64,000 bases of DNA from Corbicula japonica. Its lineage: Eukaryota > Mollusca > Bivalvia > Venerida > Cyrenidae. The notes under the pieces are model-generated. The model was not told the origin of the DNA and ran no database searches. It saw only the letters and a program-made list of their open reading frames with translations. The position numbers and the translations under genes are program-made. The stretch is taken from NCBI GenBank assembly GCA_038501625.1, contig JAZAYU010000012.1, positions 868,001 to 932,000 of the forward strand. Direction: 5' to 3'. How positions within the stretch are numbered: position 1 is the stretch's first letter; each line of letters opens with the position of its first letter. This document shows, one piece after another, positions 46,201-56,599 of the stretch.

Positions 46201-49200
46201 TAAAGTATATTTACAAAGGTTTCTATATATTGCACAGGGGTATAGCAGCAGCAGCAACCTTGGTCACGTCAGCAGCAAGCCTGGTTTTGTTTATATATGT
46301 TCTCTACAACCGTGCCGGGTTTAATGTCAGTGACGTCACGCATACTGACGTAAGCATCGTCTCGTTCTTCATGGCCTACGGAACAATTTGTTTCGCATTT
46401 AATGGACATTCAACGTTTCCTACGTTCCAGTCAGATATGGCCAACCCAAAGAAGTTTGGAACTGCTTTACTGTTAGGATATATATGTAAGATGCAGGAAA
46501 CAGCGGTGTGTATATGTTATCTCAATCAAATTTGTAGATTACAGTGAAACCCGCTAAAAAGATCCACTTGACAATAGTGGTCTGAATTGTCGTTGGTCTT
46601 TTTCGGGGTGGCAAATAGCGCAAAAAAGTAAGGAGGGACATAGAAATTGTGATCTTTATCTCCAGGTGGTCTTAATTTCGGATTTGGTCTTAGCGAGGGG
46701 TTTTACTGCACATGTATGTGGCTGTCCGGTATAAAACTTTTACGGTGTGGGTTCGCTCCCGGCGAGAGACAGTATCATTTGAAATTCACAGTAGCGTTAT
46801 TTGTGCAGTAAAACGTCTCCTCGTACATTTAAACAGTACTGTTATCAGTAAAATGACCCGTTACCGATGTCATGCAGTGATGGTTACGTATATCAGGGCT
46901 ATCCGATCACCCTTTTTGGGGGTTGTCCCGTCTCGTTCAGTTGGTTGCGTCGCCGGATTTGCAGGGCTAGGCGCTGTCGCCGTGACGGCGCGGGTTCGCT
47001 CCCAGCTAAAGACACTATCATTTAAAAGAACACATAATTCATGAATTATAGGAATACCCTAGAAAATGGTACAATCGGAACACTATCAGCTATATGCGGG
47101 TATGCCCTTCATTAGCTGATTCCCTTACTATAAGTCTGCTAATTTCGATTTTTGGTTTTGTTCTTTTCTACAAAAAGTTCTTCTTTAGCAATACCGGTAA
47201 TGAATAAACTTATGTTTAATATGCGACAGAAAATGTGTCTCTTGGGCTCAATCTCATAAAACTTTGATTGTAGACCAGTCTCCTGGTAGACCGGGCAACC
47301 AGTCGCCATTTCAGCCAATCAGATCCTTAAGATTTCAGACTGGTTTCCTTTCTCAGTTTTGTAATCTTGGGGCCAGGATATTGACATTGTTCTTTGAATA
47401 TATCTTCCGGATAGTAACGTGCCCCATGGCTGATAAACCATATTTAAATTGACAAGTTTGTCACGTGACTGTCAAATTATCTATAACGAACTTTACATTG
47501 AATATTGGATATCCGTTGTTGATACAGACGGACGTGTTATATTTCAGTTGTTCTTCTGATGTACATGCCCTCATCAGCAGCGGCATACGCACTGTACGGC
47601 TCCGAGGTAAAGGCGAACATTTTGAACACTGTGCCGCGTGGACCCGCCAGTACTACAGTGTCGGTACTGATCACTGCACATCTACTGTTCGCCATCGTCA
47701 TCGTAATCAACCCAGTATCTCAAGAATTTGAGCATCTTCTTAACATTCCAGAAAGTGAGAGCATTTCAGTTACCTTTAAAAACGATACGATTAAATGAAA
47801 ACATTTTAGTAACCTTTAGAAACGATACGATCAGTTGAGAACTTTTTACTAAAATTAAGTAAAATGAGAACATAATTAACGGTAATCGTTAGAAACGATA
47901 GGATTAAATGAGAGCATTTCAATAATCTTTAGAAACGATACGAGCAAAAAATGAGCATCTCGGTAACCATTAGAAACGATGCGATCAAATGAGAGCATTT
48001 CAGTTACCGTTATACACGATACAATTAAATGATAGAATTTTAGTAACCTTTAGAAACGATACGATATAGGTTAACGTGTCAGTAACCGTTAGAAACGATA
48101 CGATCAAACGAGCGCATTTCAGTAAGCGCAAAAGACATGGTCACATGAGAGGATTACAGTATGTTTAGAAACGATAGATCAAACTTCAATTCTAATTCAA
48201 TTTCAAAATTTAAAAATTAATCAACGAAAAATAAGGTTTTTATTTCTATTTCGAGACTTAGATAAACAATGTTATCGTTTTATTTTTATGGTTTAGAATA
48301 AATGGCATGTGAAAGCATTAATATTTTTTTAAACCTTGAATTGACAATGATCTTGTTTTCTGATGTGTTCTTTTTGTGATTTCAGAGTTTACGTGGAAGC
48401 GAGTGTGTTCGCGCACGGTGACAATGCTAGCTGTTCTATTAATGGCTACGTCCGTCCCGCATTTTTCATCTATACTCTCCTTGGTTGGGGGCTCTACTGT
48501 TTCAATACTCTCATTCATATGTCCACCGTTGTTCTACATCAAGCTTTGCCAAACCACCCGGAAACAGAAAGGAAGGTTTGTTCTGAAATTTTACATGTTA
48601 TGTACCACCACGATTCTCTTTAGAATCTGGTCTCGGTAAAACAAATTCTATGCTAAACTCGGTTTTCAGCTCAAATTTAACTTAAGTAATGATATACGCT
48701 ATTGCTCAATCTCCTTCGCAGAGTTGTCGTTCCTTACACTCACTTTACATCTCTGCGAACGGCTCAATGTCAATATTTTTTTTACCAAAGTCGACAGCCT
48801 TATTTTATACAGTCATAAATTATGAATTTGAAAGCTTGAGGTAAAACAAAAGACCGAAATATTCACTATCTTTCATTAAAACCGAAGAAACCCAAGCTAT
48901 TGTAAATGTAATTGGTGAACTATTTCTTTGAGTTAAAGTAAAAGTAGTTGAAAGTAGACCCAGCCTATAACAGAGGTGAATGTTATGAGCCGGTAATGTT
49001 AGAGAGTGGCTATTGCTGTGTGAATGACGCTCAGTAAGATCGTAAGAGTTACTGCCCCTACAGTCTTTTACACCGGGTACGAAATCCGACTTAACAATTT
49101 AAATGTACGAGTCAGAGTTTTTTCTCATATAAACCATTGATTTTTAAATTACCACATTTAGAAAAAAAATGACAAGGTAGAACCTTGAAATTCGTTCATC

Positions 49201-49954
49201 CATGATTGAAGCCGTGGTTATATCCTTGTATTGTATAAGAACTTATTTTGGCGGGGGTTTAATTTTGGCTATATTGGAGGTCAGGGTCAGTTGCGCCAAT
49301 ATAAAACACCGCCAAAATAAATCACCGTCAATTAATAACACCGCCATTTTAATATCTGGAAGGTAGACACTATGATATACAAGCACATATTATGTCGCAG
49401 TTTTCTCAGTTTGATACAAAAATAATATAATAGGAATATGTCGTGAATCAAACAAAGCAATCTATTATTAGGTAGCTGTGATAATGTTTTCACACTGGTA
49501 TTTAAATAATGAGGTGTTGAATATTGTATGTAATTGTTTTATTTTGACAATCTGTATTAACGCCAATTTTAGACCTACGGTTTTATTTTGGCGGCCTGGT
49601 ATGTTTGCGCCAATTTATGACACCGCCAATAAAGAACACTTCAAAATACGCCAAAAATTGACATCGCCAATATTAAGCGCTATACAGTATTACCTATGTG
49701 CCGGGTAAAATTCGGGCTGAATCGGTTAGGATACGAAAATAAAACGTGACATGCGTTTGAAGAAATATATAAACTGAATTTTCGGATTTTACAGATACAT
49801 CCCTCTACATATCAAAGTGCTGCTCATTGAGATTATGTGTGTTGGTCTGGTAGCCGGGGTTGCTGCCACGTACTCCGCCATCAACGACCTCGCCTTCAAC
49901 AAGTTCACTGTGCCCTGTTATGTTAATCCTACAAAAGCCTGTTCCAAGTCCTAA
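43254..49954 (+). CDS. AAAP-family amino acid transporter (SLC32/SLC36/AVT-like), complete, 8 exons
   Basis: Exons: 43254-43319, 44185-44290, 44967-45138, 45896-46081, 46238-46485, 47548-47754, 48386-48575 and 49795-49954. All borders are GT-AG and all phases match, giving 444 residues. A short polar N-terminus ([12 protein letters not shown]) leads into TM1 with [20 protein letters not shown], the helix-breaking Gly-rich start typical of amino-acid/auxin permeases, followed by [20 protein letters not shown]. Exon 5 carries [20 protein letters not shown] and SDMANP, the conserved central block of the SLC32/36/38 superfamily. About eleven hydrophobic segments can be seen. Such proteins couple neutral amino-acid movement to protons or sodium at vesicle, lysosome or plasma membranes; substrate and site are not readable here. 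It could be named AVT1-like, and I cannot place it in SLC32 rather than SLC36. Three introns contain minisatellites. Confidence 0.88.
43478..44115 (+). repeat. ~46-bp minisatellite in AAAP intron 1
   Basis: Units read roughly GGTCACCAATACCGACATTC then TTGCAGTTCACACGTACGACC. About seven are clear to 43,800, with decayed ones to about 44,115. Each clear unit has an acceptor-like TTCTTGCAG or TTCCTGCAG. The real acceptor follows at 44,184. Confidence 0.75.
44425..44890 (+). repeat. 27-bp minisatellite in AAAP intron 2
   Basis: Unit close to GCACACCATATCATGTCGCC plus AATTATT, about 16 copies, ending about 75 bp before the exon at 44,967. The period is a multiple of three, which explains open frames on both strands here. 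Confidence 0.85.
47262..47378. mobile_element. Foldback MITE (GATTTGAGACTGG family), decayed
   Basis: CATTTCAGCCAATCAGATCC and TTAAGATTTCAGACTGG with CTTGGGGCC at its edge; the left arm has diverged. It lies in AAAP intron 5. Confidence 0.6.
47756..48183 (+). repeat. 40-bp minisatellite starting at the splice donor of AAAP intron 6
   Basis: Unit close to TGAGAGCATTTCAGTTACCG then TTAGAAACGATACGATCAAA, about ten copies. The first begins at the T of the donor GTGAGAG after the exon end at 47,754. Later copies have AAATGAGAG where the donor has AAAGTGAGAG, so they lack the GT. Confidence 0.8.
49240..49700. repeat. Repeat rich in ACACCGCCAA / TTTTGGCG in AAAP intron 7
   Basis: Two related blocks, about 49,240-49,345 and 49,555-49,680, each with TTTTGGCGG, TTGCGCCAAT and ACACCGCCAA in the same order. 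Confidence 0.55.
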
Positions 49955-50041
49955 TTCCATAACCAGTGCTATCAACATACACATCGTATCTAGTCAACAT
50001 TAGACTAAGATTATAAGTATCATGCATGAGTGTGAGGTGAA

Positions 50042-50145
50042 GATGGAAAAATCTGTCACCGAGGGTTAACTGTTTTGCGGGAACGAGGCTCTGCCGAGTT
50101 CCCGCCAAAACAGTTCACCCGAGGTGACAGATTTTTTCTATCTTT
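50042..50145. mobile_element. Foldback hairpin just after the AAAP gene
   Basis: GGAAAAATCTGTCACC...AACTGTTTTG.CGGGAAC pairs with GTTCCCGCCAAAACAGTT...GGTGACAGATTTTTTC. Confidence 0.7.
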
Positions 50146-50149
50146 ACCG

Positions 50150-52560
50150 AATGTCTCGTGCAAGATACTTTTTCTTGCATACCTTTTTTTTATTTATAAC
50201 ATTTCTGTGTATGTAGACAAACTAATTTATTTTCCTTATGTTCAAATATTGACATTTACGTAAACCTTTTTTTTACAATGACGTCACTAACTTGAATATA
50301 TTACGTCAGATACTTGGCCTAAGAACACAGTTTTTTTCCCTATATGTTTCATATAAGCATTTGTGAACAGAACATTTTTATAAACGTTCCGAATAGAAAA
50401 ATCTCACCTGAACTTTGTAATACTATCCAATGCGACACATTCTAGCCGCAAGAAAGGGTACCTTGACCGGCTTCCTTTCGCAATAATTTAAAAAGTGTGT
50501 CGGCATGTTTGACAGGTAAACAATTTCGGCAGTAAACAGGCCAAAATAACCCCTGTTCAAAGGCTGATTTACAACAATCTATCATTAAAATTTACTAAAA
50601 TTTGACATTTACTTCATGTTTCAGACCTACTCTGTACAAAAATGCCATTTAATCAGTACTCTTCATTCAAAATTCAATCAGTATTCATCCTCAAAAAGAG
50701 GACTCTTTTACTGCGTAAGTACTTCCTTATTGTGGGTAACCGAAGGGATAAAAACTGTGTCCTCGTTCCACTTGAAGACGTGACGTCACTCACGTGACTC
50801 ATTCTACACGGGGGGGGGGGGGGGTGTAGGATCGAAATTTCCTACACGGGTGAAAACACCGGATGACCTGATCTGGTATGCAAGAAACATATATCAGATT
50901 TTGCACACCTTACTTTTGCTGAAATTATCTCCAGTATTGTGAAAGGTAGCAAATGCTATAACCCGTGTGTTTATCTTTAGAGCTGTAGCTATTTTCAGTA
51001 AACATGCAGGAACTTATTCTGCTTACTAATAGTAATGATACGGTCTTTTATTTTTCGGCGTTAGCTGTCTAAGCTCATTTTTGACCTAATTTATTAACCA
51101 ACGAAGTGTTGTAAATAATACTGGTATTATATTATTATGCAGCGGGAAAATTAAATAAACTATTTCGAATGGTAGCTATTTCCACCGGAGAGGCATCTAG
51201 CAGGGTGAAGAGGTATCTAGTGGGATTTTTAAACAATTAGTTAATACACTGTTTGAAACGATTATTGCTGTGACGTTTAGATCTTTTCTATTCTCTTGTG
51301 TTGAAAGATGTTGAAATGAGGCACACTACAATACACGTAATTGGCAAGGATTTTTGTCAACAACAATACAGTCACTCTTTTATATCAACCTATACAAAAT
51401 GAAAGTGAAAGTAAGTGGAAATGGCTTAAAGAAAACGATGTTACACTTTCACTGTAAAGCTGAAAAATTAAGTAATAAAATCTGCGAGCTTGAATTATTG
51501 TAATATTTGTGAGTATTTAGTTAATAGAAATTTACCCCAGCTCTTTCAGTAATTGAAATGTTTATCCGTCTCTTAAATCGGGCAGCTGTATATAATATGC
51601 TACGCGATATAAACAATGAGTTCGCTATGTAAGTCTTGAAGTTTTCACTAAATATATTTTATTCTTTCAGCAACTGATATATCATCTGATACATTATGTT
51701 TTAAGAATAAACACAACTAATGCCTTTTACAATACGTTTCTTATATAAAACTCATTCTTTATCGCGACTGAGGATTTTACAATGTGCTTACTTGTCTTAA
51801 ATCAGGCAACTTCGTGTAATATGTTACGCGAAAAAACTGCGAGTCCGCTATTAAGTCATTGTGAAGGATTTACAATGAAATTATTTAATTTACACGCAAA
51901 TCAAGATGAAGTGAATAATACCAGCTACAAACTGCATCATTTCATATACAATCTACGCCGATTATCTTTTTTAAAGATATTTCTTGTTTGAAATTAACTC
52001 AACTTTTTAAAAATTACTCCTTCAAAGTTTGTGCATTACCCCACCCAAATAGCACGATTGTATCCCCTTAACGAGTAAGTGTCGTAATAAAAAAATCACC
52101 AGATACGTTTATAAAGTATAGAAACTGTTTATGTTCCCCAATGATTGTAATAAACTAAACTCTCATCTAATTCACCTAAAACAAAAAAAATCATTGTTTC
52201 ATTCGTGTTTGTTTATAATATCATTTGAAACTTTCATGATGGTAAAAAAATCGTTCACTTGGTATAGTCAAGTTAAAATATCGTTCACTTGGTATAGTCA
52301 AGTTAAAAAATCGTTCAATTGGTATAAGAGTCAAACGTGTTTAAAAACCACCCAATGTGAAATTATAATATATGGTCTTTTAACAGAGGTGGTCTCCTAA
52401 TACAGGTTTAATACACTGAACATTTATTTCGAAAGCAGTTAAGGTATTGCGTCATTTGTCATTACTTTGCCATAGACAAAAAATAAAATATAAAAATCTT
52501 ACAAACAGCACATTAAGAATTATTTTTTTTAAATTCATTCACATAGATTAACCAACTCGA
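50150..52560. other. Intergenic region downstream of the AAAP gene
   Basis: AT-rich with no recognised gene. It has a G run at 50,809-50,823 and three 31-bp tandem copies of ATCGTTCACTTGGTATAGTC plus AAGTTAAAAA at 52,248-52,335. Confidence 0.5.
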
Positions 52561-52562
52561 GT

Positions 52563-52845
52563 TAACCCTCACTCCATACATAGACCCTTTATCACATGGG
52601 TGACCAGTTTAGATCCAGATCAGCCAGCTCATCTGTTTTCTTCTAGGTCAGAAATAGCCTAATTAAGCAAACAGTTTAGATCCAGATCAGCCAGCTCATC
52701 TGTTTTCTTCTAGGTCAGAAATAGCCTAATTAAGCAAACAGTTAAGATCCTGATCAGTCAGCATGGATGTACCAGGTGATCTGGATCTACATGTAAACAT
52801 GTTTGCCCATGTGATACAAGCTGTATTAATGGAGTAAAGGGTCAA
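52563..52845. mobile_element. TTAA double-hairpin MITE with an exact 67-bp internal duplication
   Basis: It runs from TTAACCCTCACTCCA at the left to GGAGTAAAGGGTCAA at the right. The block from CAGTTTAGATCCAGATCAGC through AGCCTAATTAAGCAAA occurs twice with no difference seen. Confidence 0.8.
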
Positions 52846-53087
52846 ACAGCAGAAATTGGGGTTTCTGCACATTTCAACTAAAATGTAATTTCTATGTAGC
52901 ATACAACTTTTTGGGGACAAAAAAACAAACAATATAAACAATATACAACATTGTATAGTCTATTTAAATAAATACATATTACAACATAAAACAGAATTTT
53001 TCATTCAATTTTTCATCATAGTTGGAACATTCTGTGAATTCTTGGCTTCGCTTGTTTCATTTTAAATATGAGACGTCTTTTCTGTTT

Positions 53088-53157
53088 TATGGAGATTGAA
53101 GTTCAATCTGGTCATCTTTTATGATCCTCATGTTTCTTGAAATATTTACAGATGAAT
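53088..53157 (-). CDS. Possible terminal coding exon of an unknown gene
   Basis: On the minus strand a good acceptor (CTTCAATTCTGATTTCAG) ends at 53,158. After it, one frame reads FICKYFKKHEDHKR then stop; another reads SSVNISRNMRIIKDDQ and six more residues, then stop. Either could be the end of a gene or an alternative 3' end downstream of OST4. No companion exon was recognised. Confidence 0.25.
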
Positions 53158-54227
53158 CTGAAATCAGAATTGAAGAGACATTAATGTTTGTGAAAATATG
53201 GTTGTTATGACATTAGCATATGGCAATGACAGAATAAAACATTCATTATGCTGCAAATATTTTGTTTGGCTATCAGTCTTTTTAGCAACTTAAGAGACAA
53301 AGAGCTATCCAGCCTTAAACTTTGATAAAGATGATGATAAGATATTTTCTATCAACATTTAAAGGCGCCTGGACACGCATCAGGGACTAAAGCACATGTA
53401 TTTAGTGTTTTCAACATTGTATATTTTTCATTTCTTAATATTTATCTTATGTACAACGCCAGTGAATATCATGTGTAAAACTAGGCGTTTAATCAAATAA
53501 AACAGTTTCAGTTTTCAAATAGCAAATTTTATCATATAAACTGTAGAATACCTTTAAACAAAGTTAATGTGACGCATTTCTATACTGTCGATGTTTGGGT
53601 GAATGTACAAAAAGCCAAAATTGTTATAGTGATACTAACACAATAAAATTCACTCCCAATAGAGCCTGAAATCTACCAATTGATGCAAAATTTTTGCAAA
53701 AATCGCTCTTATTTAGTCCTTTATATGTATTATATATACAATGAATATAAAGCTCATCTTAGACATTGAAGTATTTCGCCTTGAACTGTGATTAGGCAGC
53801 TTTAAGTTATTTAACTTAAATTTTGATAGAAAAGATCTTATCATCACCTTTATGGTCTGACAATCTCTATGACACAGTCAATTTTATCAATTTGATAAGA
53901 AGATTAAGAATGACACAACTTTTATACAAATCAGACAAGCACTGGACCTCCTTAGATTAGTTGTACATCTTTATGATAAGCTGTTTGTATCTAAATTTGC
54001 TGCATTGGCAACAGAAAATGCAAAAAAAAATATTTGCACCACAATCAATTTCTCAAACAGAAGTAAAAACTCATTTCCCCGCAGAAAATAGTGCTTATGC
54101 CACCAGGAGAAATATCTAAAGTAACTTTGAAAATCCACCCAGTCAGATTACCAGCACAATTCAGGACAGCACCGGGTGCTTCTTCTAAAAGTAAAATATT
54201 TAAAGGCCTGAATAACCTTTTACACCA

Positions 54228-54413
54228 TATATACAAGTTTTTTATTGGATATATGACCAGGGTAGATCCAGATCAGTTGGCAAACCCGGCTGGTGCTTCT
54301 TGGTCAGGAAAATCCTAATTAATCTAAAACTGAACAGTGTAGATTATGATCACACGTTGGATGTGCCAGCTGATCTGGATCTACACTATTATCCCATGAG
54401 ATAAAGGGTTTAA
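54228..54413. mobile_element. TTAA double-hairpin MITE downstream of OST4
   Basis: GGTAGATCCAGATCAGTTGG and GCCAGCTGATCTGGATCTAC arms, right tip GATAAAGGGTTTAA. Confidence 0.6.
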
Positions 54414-54696
54414 CCTGATGTGCTTTGGACTTCTATCTTTTATCTGTTTTCTGATGATGGGCAAATAATGTTTGAGGTAAAGAGCTCAGTTACAGTAGTC
54501 TATTGGTGAGTTCTGATTGGAAGAGCAATACAATAAGAATGTTTTTCTCATTTGTCCAATCAGAATTCAGCTATATACTACTTTGTAACCATTCTTGTTA
54601 CTGTAGACATATTTTATGCTCATCAACAGAAAACAACTAACAAAGACACAGTGCAATGCAATATCACACCTTGACGGAATGATGATCACTCTTTGG

Positions 54697-54807
54697 CTAT
54701 TCCTTTTTCACACTGTTTACTGCTACATAGTGGTATAGGACCACTAACAGGAACAATGTAACACCAAGAGCATTGGCAAAAATGGCTAGCTGCACATCAG
54801 TAATCAT
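54697..54807 (-). CDS. OST4: OST4, oligosaccharyltransferase complex 4-kDa subunit
   Basis: A 36-residue protein: ATG at 54,807 down to TAG at 54,697-54,699. It begins [12 protein letters not shown], continues with the hydrophobic helix [13 protein letters not shown] and ends KKE. This is almost the same as animal OST4, whose usual length is 35-40 residues. OST4 is a single-helix ER membrane protein that stabilises the STT3 catalytic subunit within the complex that transfers the lipid-linked glycan to Asn. An acceptor TTTCAG ends one base before the ATG, so the 5' UTR is in an upstream exon, probably 55,831 to about 55,910. The small size makes it easy to miss in gene prediction. Confidence 0.95.
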   Translation of the reverse strand: MITDVQLAIFANALGVTLFLLVVLYHYVAVNSVKKE

Positions 54808-55339
54808 CCTGAAATGTAACAAGAAGCTAAACAGTGAAAGCATAACAAACCACAACACTGTACTCATTTTTAAAACATAACATCATCAAATAAAGTTTTA
54901 AGGCAGCCAATCAGAAGTGATGAGTCATGTCACTCTGATTATACAATGATATATATTTAAGAAAAAATTGATTCATTATCAGGTCTAGAAAAAACTGTTT
55001 GTAAATTTGCAGAATATCAGTTTATTTTAGATTCTGTTAATCTATGGACAAGGGTTGAAAAAAAGTAAACACATTTTAGAAATTCACAAATCTAAAGTAT
55101 TTTTGTTAATTCTGATAGCAAAGAGCATGGAAAGGACATAAACATAGTGTAAGATTGTTTACACTGCAACTACTTCTCCAACATGGTCATCAAACACTGC
55201 AATTACTTCTCCAACATGGTCATCAATGATCTAACAACATTCCACACAATCATCTGAACATAATAATGATCTCTTTAAAAAAGATATGTTTATTTACAAT
55301 TAAAAATACTAACTTATTCATAGATTTTCATTGTTTTTT

Positions 55340-55590
55340 TTATCCCAGTTGTTGCATCCTAGAATCTGGTTTAAACCCCTAGTGGCAAATTGTTTTGCTA
55401 CCGACTGCCAAGGGTTCTCATTTTCATTAATTGTGGTGTCTTGTTTGAAATTGATATTCTTATAAACATATGCTCACTTCTCTTCTCTACTGTTTTGCTG
55501 TGTTTGTTGAGTGTGGTGATTCCTGATAAGGCTTATTTCACTTTTTCTGAAAATGCCCATAGCACCAGGTTATTGAATATGTAGTGGCAA
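55340..55590 (+). repeat. Interspersed repeat shared with 60,190-60,460
   Basis: Shared blocks in order are GGTTTAAACCCC-AGTGGCAA, TTGTTTTGC-AC-GAC, AAGG-TTCTC, TTATTAATTG-GTGG-GTC and TTGAGTGTGG-GATTCCTGAT. The second copy follows a retroelement frame, so this is probably the element's 3' end. It lies in the OST4 5' UTR intron. Confidence 0.6.
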
Positions 55591-55830
55591 CGTGATTTAA
55601 AGGAAAACTTCTTTGCATTAGACTTAAAAAACTACTCGTTTCTGTGAATGGCTATGGAAATCATGGCGTACTCATTCGTTCTTATTCCATAAATCAAAGT
55701 TCCAAGTTCAGTTTCTGTTGCTTTAACGTCGCGAAATTTTGTGACATTTCAGTTTACTAATGTAACTGTGAAAATTCAATTGTAGAGGTTTGAATACGAA
55801 TTAAATTAGAATTGACTGTCAAATATTTAC

Positions 55831-55915
55831 CTTCAAATTTGACTTTTTGTACTTGCAAATGCTTAAAACTCGGTGCACAACTTCGATGTTACTGTTTACG
55901 TGTTCACTTCCGGTG
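55831..55915 (-). promoter_or_regulatory. OST4: Probable OST4 5' UTR exon and ETS-type core promoter
   Basis: On the minus strand, CCGGAAGTG (55,905-55,913), a classic ETS/GABP site of housekeeping promoters, is followed about 75 bases later by donor TTTGAAG/GTAAAT at 55,831. That would splice over about 1 kb to the acceptor before the OST4 ATG. Inferred from motifs and spacing only. Confidence 0.5.
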
Positions 55916-56401
55916 CGGCTTGTTTAGATAAATCCTGTATATTCCGATATTTTCTGCTTCGACCACCTAGACTCCTCCACAGAATTTCAACGCGAAAACT
56001 TGACAGCTTTTTTTTATAACTTGTTGTAATTATATTTTTAGTTTATTATATCTTCAGCAGACGAAAGGTTGTAGATAAATAACCTGAAATAATTATAACA
56101 CCATTCAACAATAAATCTATGAAAACAGCCTAGAAGCACAAAGCTAAAATTAATACGCAAAATCAGATAGCGATTCTTCTGTGCACTGACAAAGCTTCAC
56201 AATGAGAAACTATAATTTTACAAGTTTTAGCTTTCCAAAAAGCTAGTCGGTCATTAGCAAATAAATTAAAAGAATAAGTAGGTATGTATTCGTTCATGTA
56301 TTTACTTTTGGACCAATGTAAGTCAATGATATGGCCAGTTTCTGTCGATCAAAGTCACACAGACTGTATCTGACAAACTATTTGTGAATTTAGTTGATGT
56401 T

Positions 56402-56590
56402 TCAAGTTTCAAGTTTATTTCCATTTACATTTCTCTGTATGTACAAACATAAACAAGAGAACATATAAACATTGTACAATTCTGTTACTTTAAAGCATTC
56501 AAACAAAGTTGAACGGCTGATGTTTGATTTATTGAAACATGAAGAATACGTGTACGGGCTAAAGACATCAATATAAATAATCATGTCTCT
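56402..56590 (-). mobile_element. 3' tail of a minus-strand LINE-like element
   Basis: On the minus strand it ends GGAAATAAACTTGAAACTTG, a CTTGAAA tail after an AATAAA. Confidence 0.4.
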
Positions 56591-56599
56591 AGTAGACGT

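Noticed and set aside
46164..46237. ATG-led frame running into the AAAP exon at 46,238 as an alternative start
   Set aside because: The frame is only the end of the intron; the acceptor at 46,237 and the phase left by the previous exon fix the exon start.
54045..54318. Overlapping open frames on both strands near OST4
   Set aside because: Neither has good splice borders or a known motif, and the 3' part runs into a MITE.
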